NCBI GenBank assembly: GCA_031272155.1 | Contig: JAISUI010000023.1 | Location: forward strand, 1-45,305 | From: Tannerella sp. | GTDB taxonomy: Bacteria; Bacteroidota; Bacteroidia; Bacteroidales; Tannerellaceae | DNA length: 45,305 bases | Direction: 5' to 3' | Part shown: positions 24,339-33,401 of the stretch, in pieces | Numbering within the stretch: the first letter of the stretch is position 1 | Layout: every line of letters begins with the position of its first letter | Program-made: the position numbers and the translations under genes | Notes under the pieces: model-generated | Database searches by the model: none | Told to the model about the DNA's origin: nothing | What the model saw: the letters and a program-made list of their open reading frames with translations, nothing else

Positions 24339-25460
24339 ATGAAATATGTATCGTTATTTAGTTGTTGTTTGATTGCGTGCGCCATGGCGGTTGTGGCGTC
24401 GTGCAACAGTGAAAGGAAACCGCAGGTGAAGGTTTATGCCTGGACAGGTGATGGCAGGAACAGTACGCTGGAGTCGCTGACTGCCCATTTTAGTGAATTG
24501 AAACAGCGTGGCATTGTAGGCGTGTGCCATGGTGCAGGCGCCGATATGGAGCGTATTGCCCGTGCGGCGAAAGCCGCTCATGCTGCAGGATTAGAGTTTC
24601 ACGCCTGGCACAGCACGATGTTGCAGCATCGTGTGGACACGTCGTGGTATGCCGTTAATCGCAAGGGCGAATCAGCCTGGAATGTGCAGGCTTACGTGCC
24701 GAACTACAAGTTTATGTGTCCCGGACGGGAAGAAGTTTATGAATATTTAGCCGATTTGTACGGGCGGATGGCTGATATTCCCGAACTGGATTATGTGCAT
24801 CTTGATTTTATCCGTTTCCCGGACGTCATCCTGGCGCGTGGATTGTGGGAAAAATACGGGTTGGTGATGGACGAGGAATATCCCGTTGCGGACTATTGTT
24901 ATTGCGACGGCTGCGTGTCGCAGTTTAAAGAAAAGACGGGCATTGACATCCGTTCGTATAAAGACCCTTCGGCTTGCGAGCCATGGAAGCAGTTTCGTTA
25001 CGACCAGATCACTGCGCTTGTGAATCGTCTTGCCGACGTGATTCATGCGAAGGGCAAGAAGATCAGCGCGGCCGTATTCCCCGGTCCCGGATTAGCCAAA
25101 AAATTAGTCCGCCAGGAATGGGACAAGTGGCATATAGACGCCTTTTTCCCGATGAACTACAACGATTTCTATCTTGAAGGCGCTGACTGGCTGGCGCCCA
25201 TCACCCGTGAGGAAGTCGAAGCGGCGGCGGGCAAGACGCCTGTGTATAGCGGTCTTTTTATCTGTCGTGACTGGCAAAACAAAGCGAACATTAAAGACCC
25301 CGAAGACCATGGCCTGATCCCTTCGGAAATGGAAGAAGCCATTCGCGGTTCCATGGAAAGCGGCGCCGCCGGGATATGCCTGTTTATGCCCGGCCGGATG
25401 ACCGACGAGCACTGGGCGGCGCTCGAAAAGGCGATTCACCGGAAATATGTCGTAAAGTAA
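24339..25460 (+). CDS. TIM-barrel glycoside hydrolase-like lipoprotein of uncertain family
   Basis: 373 residues with lipobox VASC (Cys22). The segments KVYAWTGDGRN, GLEFHAWHSTML, YVHLDFIRFPD, YCYCDGCVSQFKEKTG, KISAAVFPGPG and IDAFFPMNYNDFY are spaced like strands of a beta/alpha barrel. HLDFIRFPD and the cysteine cluster CYCDGC resemble hypothetical glycoside hydrolase families of the GHL6/GHL10 kind. Possible catalytic acids are the Asp of HLDFIRFPD and Asp/Glu residues near the C-terminal strands, but I cannot assign them. It sits 24 bases after GH78, so it is probably co-transcribed and acts on the same glycan. Substrate unknown. Confidence 0.65.
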   Translation: MKYVSLFSCCLIACAMAVVASCNSERKPQVKVYAWTGDGRNSTLESLTAHFSELKQRGIVGVCHGAGADMERIARAAKAAHAAGLEFHAWHSTMLQHRVDTSWYAVNRKGESAWNVQAYVPNYKFMCPGREEVYEYLADLYGRMADIPELDYVHLDFIRFPDVILARGLWEKYGLVMDEEYPVADYCYCDGCVSQFKEKTGIDIRSYKDPSACEPWKQFRYDQITALVNRLADVIHAKGKKISAAVFPGPGLAKKLVRQEWDKWHIDAFFPMNYNDFYLEGADWLAPITREEVEAAAGKTPVYSGLFICRDWQNKANIKDPEDHGLIPSEMEEAIRGSMESGAAGICLFMPGRMTDEHWAALEKAIHRKYVVK

Positions 25461-25505
25461 CGGCAAATTATGTTGTCGCCGTGACGTTGAGTTCCACAGG
25501 ATTGG

Positions 25506-26273
25506 CTACTGCCCTTTCCTGTGGAACACCTGTCCATAGGCCTGCGCTGTGGGCATAACCAGCATGTCCTGGATATCCACGTGCGGAGGCTGTGTGACGG
25601 CAAAGCCCACAGCTTCGGCAATATCGTCCGCAACTAACGAGGTGAAGCCTTCATACACTTTGGCGGCGCGCTCGCGGTCGCCCTTGAAGCGGACGATTGA
25701 AAACTCCGTTTCAACGGCGCCCGGACAGATCTGCGTCACCTTGATGCCGTAGGGCAGGAAGTCCATCTTCATGCCTTTGCTTAGGGCATCCACGGCATAT
25801 TTGGTCGCGCAATAAACGGCGCCATTCGGATAGATGGTTCGTCCGGCTATGGAACCGATATTGATGATATGTCCCGACTGCCGCGCAACCATGCCGGGCG
25901 AAACATAGCGCGTCACATACAGCAAACCCTTGATATTCGTATCAATCATCCGCTCCCAGTCGTCAATCGCCCCCTGGTGAACGGGGTCAAGCCCTGCCGC
26001 AAGTCCGGCATTATTGACTAAGACATCAATCTCCTGCCACTCGTCGGGCAGGCTCCGGACAGCCATCTCCACTTCGGCGCAATTCCTTACGTCGAATACC
26101 AGAATATGTGTCTTGATCGGATGCTTCAACTCGATAGTTTCCTGCAAAGCCTCTAAGCGCTCTTGCCGCCTGCCTGTAATGATCAGGTTGTAACCTTCTT
26201 TTGCCAACCGCCATGCAATGGCTTTCCCGATGCCGGAAGAAGCCCCTGTGATAAGCGCTGTTTTGGTGTTCAT
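25506..26273 (-). CDS. short-chain dehydrogenase/reductase
   Basis: 255 residues, classical SDR. TGASSGIG (9-16) binds the nucleotide, NNAG is at 87-90, and the catalytic residues are S141, Y154 and K158 (YCATK). The sequence LITGRRQERLEAL after strand 2, with the Arg pair, suggests NADP preference. It resembles the YdfG/serine 3-dehydrogenase group, which reduces or oxidises small hydroxy acids, but the substrate is not certain. It is convergent with the hydrolase-like lipoprotein, and a -7-like element lies at 26299-26306. Confidence 0.92.
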   Translation of the reverse strand: MNTKTALITGASSGIGKAIAWRLAKEGYNLIITGRRQERLEALQETIELKHPIKTHILVFDVRNCAEVEMAVRSLPDEWQEIDVLVNNAGLAAGLDPVHQGAIDDWERMIDTNIKGLLYVTRYVSPGMVARQSGHIINIGSIAGRTIYPNGAVYCATKYAVDALSKGMKMDFLPYGIKVTQICPGAVETEFSIVRFKGDRERAAKVYEGFTSLVADDIAEAVGFAVTQPPHVDIQDMLVMPTAQAYGQVFHRKGQ

Positions 26274-26298
26274 GCTCTAAATAATTTGTATTTCCGTG

Positions 26299-26306
26299 CA
26301 AAGGTA
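26299..26306 (-). promoter_or_regulatory. -7 element of the SDR gene
   Basis: Reads TACCTTTG on the minus strand, 26 bases before the SDR ATG. No TTTG at the usual -33 distance. Confidence 0.5.
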
Positions 26307-26347
26307 AAAATTTTGCGAGTATTTTTTTATTTTTTCACGCTCTTTTA

Positions 26348-26379
26348 TTTGCTGTATTAAAAAACTTCCTTTATCTTTG
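26348..26379 (+). promoter_or_regulatory. promoter of the small ORF and WG-repeat gene
   Basis: -33 TTTG (26348-26351), exactly 20 bp, -7 TATCTTTG (26372-26379). The first ATG downstream is at 26414, and the WG-repeat gene starts at 26628. Confidence 0.8.
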
Positions 26380-26413
26380 TCGCAAGTAAAAAAGATTTCA
26401 ATAAACCAAACTT

Positions 26414-26599
26414 ATGGAATATGCTTTTTATACATTTCATTACCGCGGGAAAGCGCCTGTTGCATTAGCATTTTCCCTGCATGATGGAAACCAGGCGCGA
26501 GACCTTGGGGAGGCTTTCAACCATTGGTTGTTCGTCCCGCCAACCCTCGGTGATGCTTTCAACGGCAGTCGCAAACCTGCCCGAACCCATAAATACTAA
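26414..26599 (+). CDS. small hypothetical protein upstream of the WG-repeat gene
   Basis: 61 residues (MEYAFYTFHYRGKAPVALAF...). It follows a strong promoter by a short leader and ends 28 bases before the WG-repeat ATG, so it would be the first gene on that transcript. I recognise no family, signal peptide or membrane segment. It may also be an untranslated leader of the next gene. Confidence 0.35.
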   Translation: MEYAFYTFHYRGKAPVALAFSLHDGNQARDLGEAFNHWLFVPPTLGDAFNGSRKPARTHKY

Positions 26600-26627
26600 T
26601 TTTTAACGTTATAAAAACAGCAGAGAT

Positions 26628-27884
26628 ATGAAAAAAATAGATGTAAAGAAGATTTTAGTTGGATTGGCCGCAATAATTATGTGCATCGCGTCGTGTATGA
26701 GTTTGTCGGCGCAGAGAATAATAAGAGTTTTACCTTACTATGATTCAAAAACCGCGAAATGGGGGCTGAAAAACAGCGATGGGAAGATATTAACTTCAGG
26801 CAGATATGATCATATAAAAGTTGTTAGCGTTAGTGGAAAGTATGCTTTGGTATGGTTAAATTACAAATGGGGCGTCATAGACGTTGCCGGGCATGAAACA
26901 ATTCCATGCGAATATGACGATTTTGGCGAGGTGCTTTACATCAAAAACCAGGGATATGTCATAATATTTGCAAAAATGAATGATAAATGGGGATTAGTGT
27001 CCATGGTGGAAGGCAAGGTAATCATTCCATGCAAATATGACCAAATCAGAAAGTTTGATTCAGATGGTTTGGTGAAAGTCGAGTTAGATAGCAAATATGG
27101 AATGATAGACAAGACCGGTAAAGAAATTATGCCATGCAAATACGACATGATATCTGAGCTTAAGAAAGATAGTTTGGCGAGTGTCAGGTTAGATGGCAAA
27201 TGTGGCATGATAGACAAGACCGGTAAGGAAATCATTCCATGCAAATACGACAAAGAGTTTTGGTTTGATAAAGATGATTTTTCGGAAGTTTGCTTAGGCG
27301 GCAAATGGGGAATCATAGACAAGACCGGCAAAGAAATTATTCCATGTAAATACGACAAAGAGTTTTCGTTTGGTAAAGATGATTTTTCGGAAGTTTGTTT
27401 AGGCGGCAAATGGGGAATCATAGACAAGACCGGCAAAGAAATCATTCCGTGTAAATACGACAAAAAATTCTTTTTAGGAATAAATGATTTTTCGGAAGTT
27501 TGTTTAGGCGGCAAATGGGGAATCATAGACAAGACCGGCAAAGAAATTATTCCGTGTAAATACGATGGTGTACATGGTTATGATTATAAAGATGGTTTAG
27601 CAAGAGTTTGTTTAAACGGTAAATGGGGCATAATAGACAAGACCGGTAAAGAAATCATTCCGTTCAAATACGATGCTGTAGGTTTTTATTACGATGGTTT
27701 AGCTGCGGTTAAATCAGGCAGAAAATGGGGTTATATAGACGAGTCTGGGAAAAAGGTAATCTCTTTCAAATATGATGAGGCAGGGGATTTTAACAATGGC
27801 ACTGCTGAAGTCCGCTTAAAAGGCAAAAAAATTAGGATAAACGAGAAAGGGAAGAAAGTGCGGTTGTTCAGCACCTATCCCTAA
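26628..27884 (+). CDS. WG-repeat protein, exported
   Basis: 418 residues. An N-terminal signal (KKILVGLAAIIMCIASC) has a lipobox-like IASC at Cys23, though signal peptidase I cleavage after LSAQ is also possible. About ten WG repeats follow, each of the form KWGIIDKTGKEIIPCKYD. The central repeats are spaced by 35 residues and are nearly identical in DNA (27303-27620), while the outer ones are diverged. WG repeats form beta-propeller-like or solenoid surfaces and are common in Bacteroidetes; their ligand is not known. No catalytic domain is seen. Transcribed with the small gene before it; 27885-27998 holds no gene. Confidence 0.9.
   Translation: MKKIDVKKILVGLAAIIMCIASCMSLSAQRIIRVLPYYDSKTAKWGLKNSDGKILTSGRYDHIKVVSVSGKYALVWLNYKWGVIDVAGHETIPCEYDDFGEVLYIKNQGYVIIFAKMNDKWGLVSMVEGKVIIPCKYDQIRKFDSDGLVKVELDSKYGMIDKTGKEIMPCKYDMISELKKDSLASVRLDGKCGMIDKTGKEIIPCKYDKEFWFDKDDFSEVCLGGKWGIIDKTGKEIIPCKYDKEFSFGKDDFSEVCLGGKWGIIDKTGKEIIPCKYDKKFFLGINDFSEVCLGGKWGIIDKTGKEIIPCKYDGVHGYDYKDGLARVCLNGKWGIIDKTGKEIIPFKYDAVGFYYDGLAAVKSGRKWGYIDESGKKVISFKYDEAGDFNNGTAEVRLKGKKIRINEKGKKVRLFSTYP
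27303..27620 (+). repeat. 105-bp tandem repeat inside the WG-repeat gene
   Basis: Three starts of AAATGGGGAATCATAGAC occur at 27303, 27408 and 27513, exactly 105 bp apart, and a fourth diverged copy begins at 27621. Between copies the KWGIIDKTGKEIIPCKYD part and the DDFSEVCLGG part are almost the same in DNA, with changes only in the short variable segment after KYD. Confidence 0.9.
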
Positions 27885-27968
27885 TGGGACAGGTCGCTCG
27901 GTAGAAAATCATTTGCAACTTGTTAATTATTAATTGTTCATAATTCATTTTTGTAATGAGAAATATCG

Positions 27969-27976
27969 TATATTTG
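27969..27976 (+). promoter_or_regulatory. -7 element of the GH36-GH106-C69 operon
   Basis: TATATTTG matches TAnnTTTG 22 bases before the GH36 ATG. The nearest upstream TTTG (27950-27953) is only 15 bp away, so the -33 half is not convincing. Confidence 0.45.
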
Positions 27977-27998
27977 CGAGGTGAAATAAAAGCGAGTT

Positions 27999-30053
27999 AT
28001 GAGAAATAGAAGAATTTCAGGCGCTGTGGCGCTGTTTTTGGCTGTGGTTTCGATTGCCGGACTGCATGCGCAAATCTCCCTAAGTCCATATATAAACACC
28101 GACGTAAACAAGTGGATTGTGAACCATTTTGCCAAAGGCAAAACGCCTCCGTTCTCTTTCGTTTACAACGGCGTGCGATCTGAGGGTTTCATTCGCAAGT
28201 GGAACTTTTCGACTGAAGAATGGACAAATCCCGAACCAAACAGTCTCAGCCGCCGGTTTGTCTGGCAGGATGCCGAAAGCGGGCTGAGGATTGAGTGCGA
28301 TGTGACGGGCTATCCTGATTTCGGCGCGGTAGAATGGGTTATGAGGCTCACAAATACATCCGGTGAAAACACGCCTGTAATGGACAGTTTCAAGGTTGTT
28401 GATCAAAGGTACGAATCGCGTACCGACGGCGTGTTTTCTGTCTTGCATGCCCGTGGAAGCATAGGCGTGAGGTCGGATTTTCTTGTTTCGCAAACGCAAC
28501 TGCAACCGGCAGAAACGCTTCATCTGCAGCCGGAGGGCGGTCGCTCGTCGGATCATACGGCGTTCCCGTTTTTCAATATCATTCATCCGGACGGCAAAAG
28601 TGGCGTGGTTGCCGCTGTTGGATGGACGGGAGGCTGGCAGGCTGATATAACGGCCGTGAGCGACAGGCAGGTCAGTCTGACGGCAGGCATGGAACGTTTT
28701 CACCTCTATCTCAAGCCGGGAGAAACTGTTCGCACGCCACGCATCGTGCTTGTCTTCTGGGAGGGAGACAATCTGATGGCGGGTCAAAACAAGTTTCGCC
28801 GCTTTCAGTTAGCTCATCACAGTCGCCGGATAGATGGTAAAACAGCAGAAGCGCCTTATGCAGCCGGTTTTGCCATGCCGGGTCCCAAACCGTGTACGGA
28901 AAACGGATGTCTGACGGAAGAATTGGCGATAGCAATGGCGCGGCGAATGAAGATGTTCAACATCGTTCCTGAGATTTTATGGCTCGATGCGGGCTGGTAC
29001 GCCGATTCGGGCGCTCCAAACTTCGACTGGTGCGATATTGTAGGCTCATGGACGCCCGATACTGCCCGTTTCCCGCGTGGGTTAAAGCCGCTTGCCGATG
29101 AGGCTCACCGTCTCGGAGCGGGTTTCCTGCTCTGGTTCGAACCGGAGCGCGTAAGCCGTTTTTCGTGGCTTGCCAATCATCATCCCGAATGGCTGCTTCG
29201 CACGAAAAAACGCAATTCAGCGCTGCTTGACCTTGGCAATCCCGATGCCCTTCAATGGCTATGCCATCATGTGGGCGATATGATTGAACAGACGGGTATT
29301 GATATTTACCGTCAGGACTTTAATCATCCGGGCAAACCGTTCTGGGAGGACAACGAAGCGCCTGACCGTATTGGAATGATGGAAATACGTCATATTGAAG
29401 GCCTTTATGCTTTCTGGGATTACCTTATTGCACGTTTTCCGCGCATTAAAATTGATAACTGCGCTGCCGGCGGGCGTCGGATTGATATAGAGATGATGTC
29501 CCGCAGTTTTCCGCTATGGAGTTCCGATTATAACTACCAGGAACCATGTGGTAAGCAGTGCTACGCTTACGGACTTAATTTCTTTCTTTCCCAGCACGGA
29601 ACGGGCATTTTTGATCCTTCGGAATATTCGTTCCGCTCAGCGCTTGGCGCATCGCTTGTTACAAACTGGGATTTATATACTCCGGCCAATTCGGTTGCCG
29701 ATATGCAAGCGATTATCGCCAAATTCAAGCAATATCGCCCTTATTTTTACGAGGATTTCTATCCGTTGACTGGCATTTTCGATACTACTCCCGACGATAT
29801 TTGGCTTGCTTATCAGATGCATAACCCATCGGATAATTCGGGAATCGTACTTGGTTTCCGCCGTGCACTGACTGCTTCGGATCGTTACCCTGTTCAGTTG
29901 CAGGGGCTTGATCTGCAAGCCTCTTACGAAGTATATAATGATAACAACGGGCAAACACAACGAATGACCGGCAAACAGATGAGCGATCGTCTGATGCTTT
30001 GGGCAAATGGCAAACCCGGCTCAATTTTGCTGCATTATAAGAAAGTAAAATAA
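27999..30053 (+). CDS. GH36 alpha-galactosidase
   Basis: 684 residues. The signal peptide ends in LHAQ. The N-terminal beta-supersandwich (about 20-290) contains WTGGWQADI. The barrel has ILWLDAGWY and LWFEPERVS, then IDIYRQDFNHPG with the predicted nucleophile D440, DNCAAGGRRIDIEMMSRS, and the acid/base D510 in LWSSDYNY. All catalytic positions of the GH36/clan D type are present. The enzyme should remove terminal alpha-galactose in the periplasm or outside. It is followed after 7 bases by GH106, so the two are one operon. Confidence 0.93.
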   Translation: MRNRRISGAVALFLAVVSIAGLHAQISLSPYINTDVNKWIVNHFAKGKTPPFSFVYNGVRSEGFIRKWNFSTEEWTNPEPNSLSRRFVWQDAESGLRIECDVTGYPDFGAVEWVMRLTNTSGENTPVMDSFKVVDQRYESRTDGVFSVLHARGSIGVRSDFLVSQTQLQPAETLHLQPEGGRSSDHTAFPFFNIIHPDGKSGVVAAVGWTGGWQADITAVSDRQVSLTAGMERFHLYLKPGETVRTPRIVLVFWEGDNLMAGQNKFRRFQLAHHSRRIDGKTAEAPYAAGFAMPGPKPCTENGCLTEELAIAMARRMKMFNIVPEILWLDAGWYADSGAPNFDWCDIVGSWTPDTARFPRGLKPLADEAHRLGAGFLLWFEPERVSRFSWLANHHPEWLLRTKKRNSALLDLGNPDALQWLCHHVGDMIEQTGIDIYRQDFNHPGKPFWEDNEAPDRIGMMEIRHIEGLYAFWDYLIARFPRIKIDNCAAGGRRIDIEMMSRSFPLWSSDYNYQEPCGKQCYAYGLNFFLSQHGTGIFDPSEYSFRSALGASLVTNWDLYTPANSVADMQAIIAKFKQYRPYFYEDFYPLTGIFDTTPDDIWLAYQMHNPSDNSGIVLGFRRALTASDRYPVQLQGLDLQASYEVYNDNNGQTQRMTGKQMSDRLMLWANGKPGSILLHYKKVK

Positions 30054-30060
30054 ATATTAT

Positions 30061-33000
30061 TTGATAATGAAAACAATTAGTAAGTTGATTATTCTATTCA
30101 TTCTGTCTGTATGGATGGGTTGCCATTCCGGCGTAAATTCGGAAAAGTTTGACGCCGGGGAGTTCAAACACCCTCGACGCACGAGTGTGCATACATGGTG
30201 GCACTGGTTATCGAGGTTGATGTCCGAGGAAAGCATAACGAAAGACCTTGAGTCAATGAAGGCGCAAGGCATTACGCAGGCTACCATTTTAAACGCGGGT
30301 ATGTTTGCGCTGGAAGGGCGGGAGGACGAATACGTATATTTCAATTCCGATCGTTGGTATGAGATGTTTCGCTGGTCGTTGCGCGAAGCGAAACGTCTGG
30401 GCATTCATATTGGCGTTCACAACTGCGATGGCTGGAGTGCGTCAGGAGGGCCATGGATTACGCCTGAAATGTCTATGAAAAAGTTTGTTTTTACAAAAAC
30501 GGCCGCCCGGGGTGGCCGGACAAGGCATATACTTCCCGAACCGTTATGTGACATTGATTTCTATAAAGACATAGCTGTAATTGCTTGCCGAACGGCTAAG
30601 CCGCAACCGACGGCGCAGGACTTGAGCGGATTGACGGTTGTGGTGAATGATACGGTTGATGGTAAGGCGCTTATAGACGGCAGTCCTGAGAGTATGACAG
30701 GAATATTGCAGAATACTGCTGTCAAATTTGAATACGATCGGGCTGTTACAAAATCAACGATATCTATTTTATTGAATTTCAAAGGCGCATTCTATTTTCC
30801 GGGGCATAAAAAAGTGGGGTATTCCCTGTCAGCTTCGGACGATGGACTGCATTACCGCAAGGTTGCGGATTTCGATACGGAAAAATTCTATTCCGTGCAG
30901 TTTATCAGTTTTCCGGCTACGACAGCCCGTTATTTTCGTTTGGAAGTAAGCCGCATATACAATCTTCGTCCATGGCATCAGGCTGCATTTGCTGAAGTGC
31001 AGCTGCTTGGTGATGGAGAAAAGCCTGTTTATAATCCGACAATCCCGCATTATCTTGAAAAGGTTGCTTCGGGGCGAATTCTTGACCCCCCAATCATATA
31101 CGAAACGAATACACTCCTGCCGCCTGACGAGTTATTGCAACAAAATTCATTCGTCAATCTGACGGATCGCATGAACAGCGATGGAACGCTTGATTGGGAA
31201 GCGCCCGCAGGCGACTGGATTATTTTCCGCGTGGGATATACTTCGACGGGCGCCCGGAATGGACCTGCTACGCCCGAAGGGACAGGCCTTGAATGTGACA
31301 AATTGGACACGGCGGCGGTTAATCTCCATTTCCGTAATTTTCCACTCCGGCTTATTGAAAATGCAGGCGATTATACCGGTAATACATTTAAATTTATATT
31401 GTTGGACAGTTGGGAAAAGGGATATCATACATGGACGCAGGCTTTTCCCGATGAGTTTAGAAAACGCAGGGGGTATGATATATTAGACTGGTTGCCTGCG
31501 CTTTGTGGTGAGACCGTTGAAAGTGTAGATGCTACGGAAGGGTTTCTGTATGATTTCAGGCGGACGATTGCAGAAATGATGGAAGAAAACTATTACCGTC
31601 ATTTTCGCGACTTATGTCATCACTACAAGCTGGAAATTCATGGAGAAGTGGCATACGGAAATACAGGCCCTTTCCCACCGCTTGACGTGATGCGGACAAA
31701 CAGTTATATGGACATGCCAATGTCAGAATTTTGGGCTATTCCCGACAGTAACAATATGCTTGATTATAAGCCTGACAGTGAAGATTGGAGAAGTTTCGCC
31801 GCTTTTACGCACAATTTTTATAAAGGTACGGTTTGTGGTGCGGAAGCTTATACGGGCTATGCTCATTACAGCGAGACGCCTGCCAACCTCAAACTCTTTG
31901 GAGACAAGGCTTTCTGCGCAGGAATAAACCAGATGGTTCTGCACAGTTATGTCTATCAGCCGTTTGACAGTGTGCCGGGCATGACGCTTGGCGGTCATGG
32001 ATCGTTGTTCAACCGTTCAAATCCTTTCTGGAATTATGCCCGCGGGTGGCTTGATTATCAATCGCGCACACAGTATCTTTTGCAAAAAGGCGAAATCGCA
32101 TCCGATATCCTCTTTTTTATTGGCGACCAACTGCCTCAATTCTTTGCAAACAAAACTATTGACAATATGCCTTCCGGTATAAATGCCATTCCCTGTAATG
32201 CAGATATATTGAGCGGCCTGTCAGTCACTTCCGAAGGGCGGTTGAAATATCCCGGCAAACAGGAATATGCAATCCTTGTTTTGCCTGATAAGCCGTTGTT
32301 CTCGTATGCTACCCTCTTGCAGATAGAACGGCTGTTTAAAGCAGGTGCGACTATTTATGGTTCCAAACCCGAAAGAATGATTTCATTGGCGGACATGAAA
32401 CTGAATAAAGATAAATATGAACATCTGATCAATGAGTTATGGAGCGGGTATGAGAGTTCAGGAGTTACACGCAACCAGCATGACAAAGGGCAGATAATAT
32501 GGGAAGAACCCTTTGACAGCCTGCTTGCAGAAAAGAAAATCGTTCCGGTGTTCAATGCCGACACATCCGGCCTTATGTACATTCATAAAAGGACTGCCGA
32601 CAAGGAATTGTTTTATGTGGTAAATCAGCGAAAAACGCCGCTTGAATGGAATTGTGTCTTTCACGTGAACGGCAAAGTTCCCGAAATATGGAATCCGCAG
32701 ACTGGCGAAATCAGAAAAGATGTATTTTATGAAATCAACGATGAATTTGTACATATTCCCGTTAAATTTGGCGCTGCCGAGTCGCTGTTTTTTGTTTTCA
32801 GTGAAGGCAAATCGCCGGACAGGAATTTTCATAAAAAGCCTTTTGTGTCAGCTGTTATTCCGGATAAGGAATTGGAAATAAACGATTTTACGGGGAAAAT
32901 CGTTTTCAAACCCTTGAATGTTCAGACCCCGACGGATTCTGTGGAAATTTCCGGTTTCGGATCATTTACAGAATTTGATTCGCCTGCCATCCGTTATTTT

Positions 33001-33360
33001 TCGGGTTATGCAACGTATCATATTAATTTTGAGGTGTCGGATACCGAATTTTTGCAATCGGCGCAGCCGATATATATCCATATCGGCAGGATAGATGCTG
33101 TTGGCGAAGCGACGTTGAACGGTGTTCGGTTGGGCAATGTCTGGATGCCGGATACTTATATTCCCGTTACAGGTTTATTGAAGGAAAAGAACTCTTTGGA
33201 GATTACGGTCGCTACGACTTGCCGTAACCGTATTATCGGTGACTTGAGGGAATATGGTCGCCTCCACTCTGTTTGGAGCTATATTTCCAATGATCGCCTG
33301 ACTGCTGCGTCGCACCTTTGTCCGTCAGGTGTTATTGGCCCGATTCGGATTGTGAAATAA
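30061..33360 (+). CDS. GH106 alpha-L-rhamnosidase-family lipoprotein
   Basis: 1099 residues from ATG 30061 (ATG 30067 also fits). A lipobox-like WMGC gives Cys21. The family motifs are clear: HTWWHWLSRLMSEESI near the N-terminus, GVHNCDGWSASGGPWITPE, and LDSWEKGYHTW with E452, GAEAYTG with E595, which by position correspond to the acid and base glutamates described for this family. The C-terminal part (PIYIHIGRIDAVGEATLNGV) is a carbohydrate-binding-like sheet. GH106 enzymes remove alpha-L-rhamnose, for example from rhamnogalacturonan side chains. Second gene of the operon, 7 bases after GH36. Confidence 0.92.
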   Translation: MIMKTISKLIILFILSVWMGCHSGVNSEKFDAGEFKHPRRTSVHTWWHWLSRLMSEESITKDLESMKAQGITQATILNAGMFALEGREDEYVYFNSDRWYEMFRWSLREAKRLGIHIGVHNCDGWSASGGPWITPEMSMKKFVFTKTAARGGRTRHILPEPLCDIDFYKDIAVIACRTAKPQPTAQDLSGLTVVVNDTVDGKALIDGSPESMTGILQNTAVKFEYDRAVTKSTISILLNFKGAFYFPGHKKVGYSLSASDDGLHYRKVADFDTEKFYSVQFISFPATTARYFRLEVSRIYNLRPWHQAAFAEVQLLGDGEKPVYNPTIPHYLEKVASGRILDPPIIYETNTLLPPDELLQQNSFVNLTDRMNSDGTLDWEAPAGDWIIFRVGYTSTGARNGPATPEGTGLECDKLDTAAVNLHFRNFPLRLIENAGDYTGNTFKFILLDSWEKGYHTWTQAFPDEFRKRRGYDILDWLPALCGETVESVDATEGFLYDFRRTIAEMMEENYYRHFRDLCHHYKLEIHGEVAYGNTGPFPPLDVMRTNSYMDMPMSEFWAIPDSNNMLDYKPDSEDWRSFAAFTHNFYKGTVCGAEAYTGYAHYSETPANLKLFGDKAFCAGINQMVLHSYVYQPFDSVPGMTLGGHGSLFNRSNPFWNYARGWLDYQSRTQYLLQKGEIASDILFFIGDQLPQFFANKTIDNMPSGINAIPCNADILSGLSVTSEGRLKYPGKQEYAILVLPDKPLFSYATLLQIERLFKAGATIYGSKPERMISLADMKLNKDKYEHLINELWSGYESSGVTRNQHDKGQIIWEEPFDSLLAEKKIVPVFNADTSGLMYIHKRTADKELFYVVNQRKTPLEWNCVFHVNGKVPEIWNPQTGEIRKDVFYEINDEFVHIPVKFGAAESLFFVFSEGKSPDRNFHKKPFVSAVIPDKELEINDFTGKIVFKPLNVQTPTDSVEISGFGSFTEFDSPAIRYFSGYATYHINFEVSDTEFLQSAQPIYIHIGRIDAVGEATLNGVRLGNVWMPDTYIPVTGLLKEKNSLEITVATTCRNRIIGDLREYGRLHSVWSYISNDRLTAASHLCPSGVIGPIRIVK

Positions 33361-33401
33361 AATAAGATTTGAATAATTAATAATCAAAGTTTAATTAAAT
33401 A

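Noticed and set aside
26936..27541. 201-codon minus-strand frame with repeated sequence
   Set aside because: It is the mirror of the WG repeats; its repetitiveness comes from the tandem units on the coding strand.
27303..27725. Possible CRISPR array
   Set aside because: The repeat period is 105 bp, the repeats are in frame and encode WG units, and there are no spacer-repeat alternations or cas genes.
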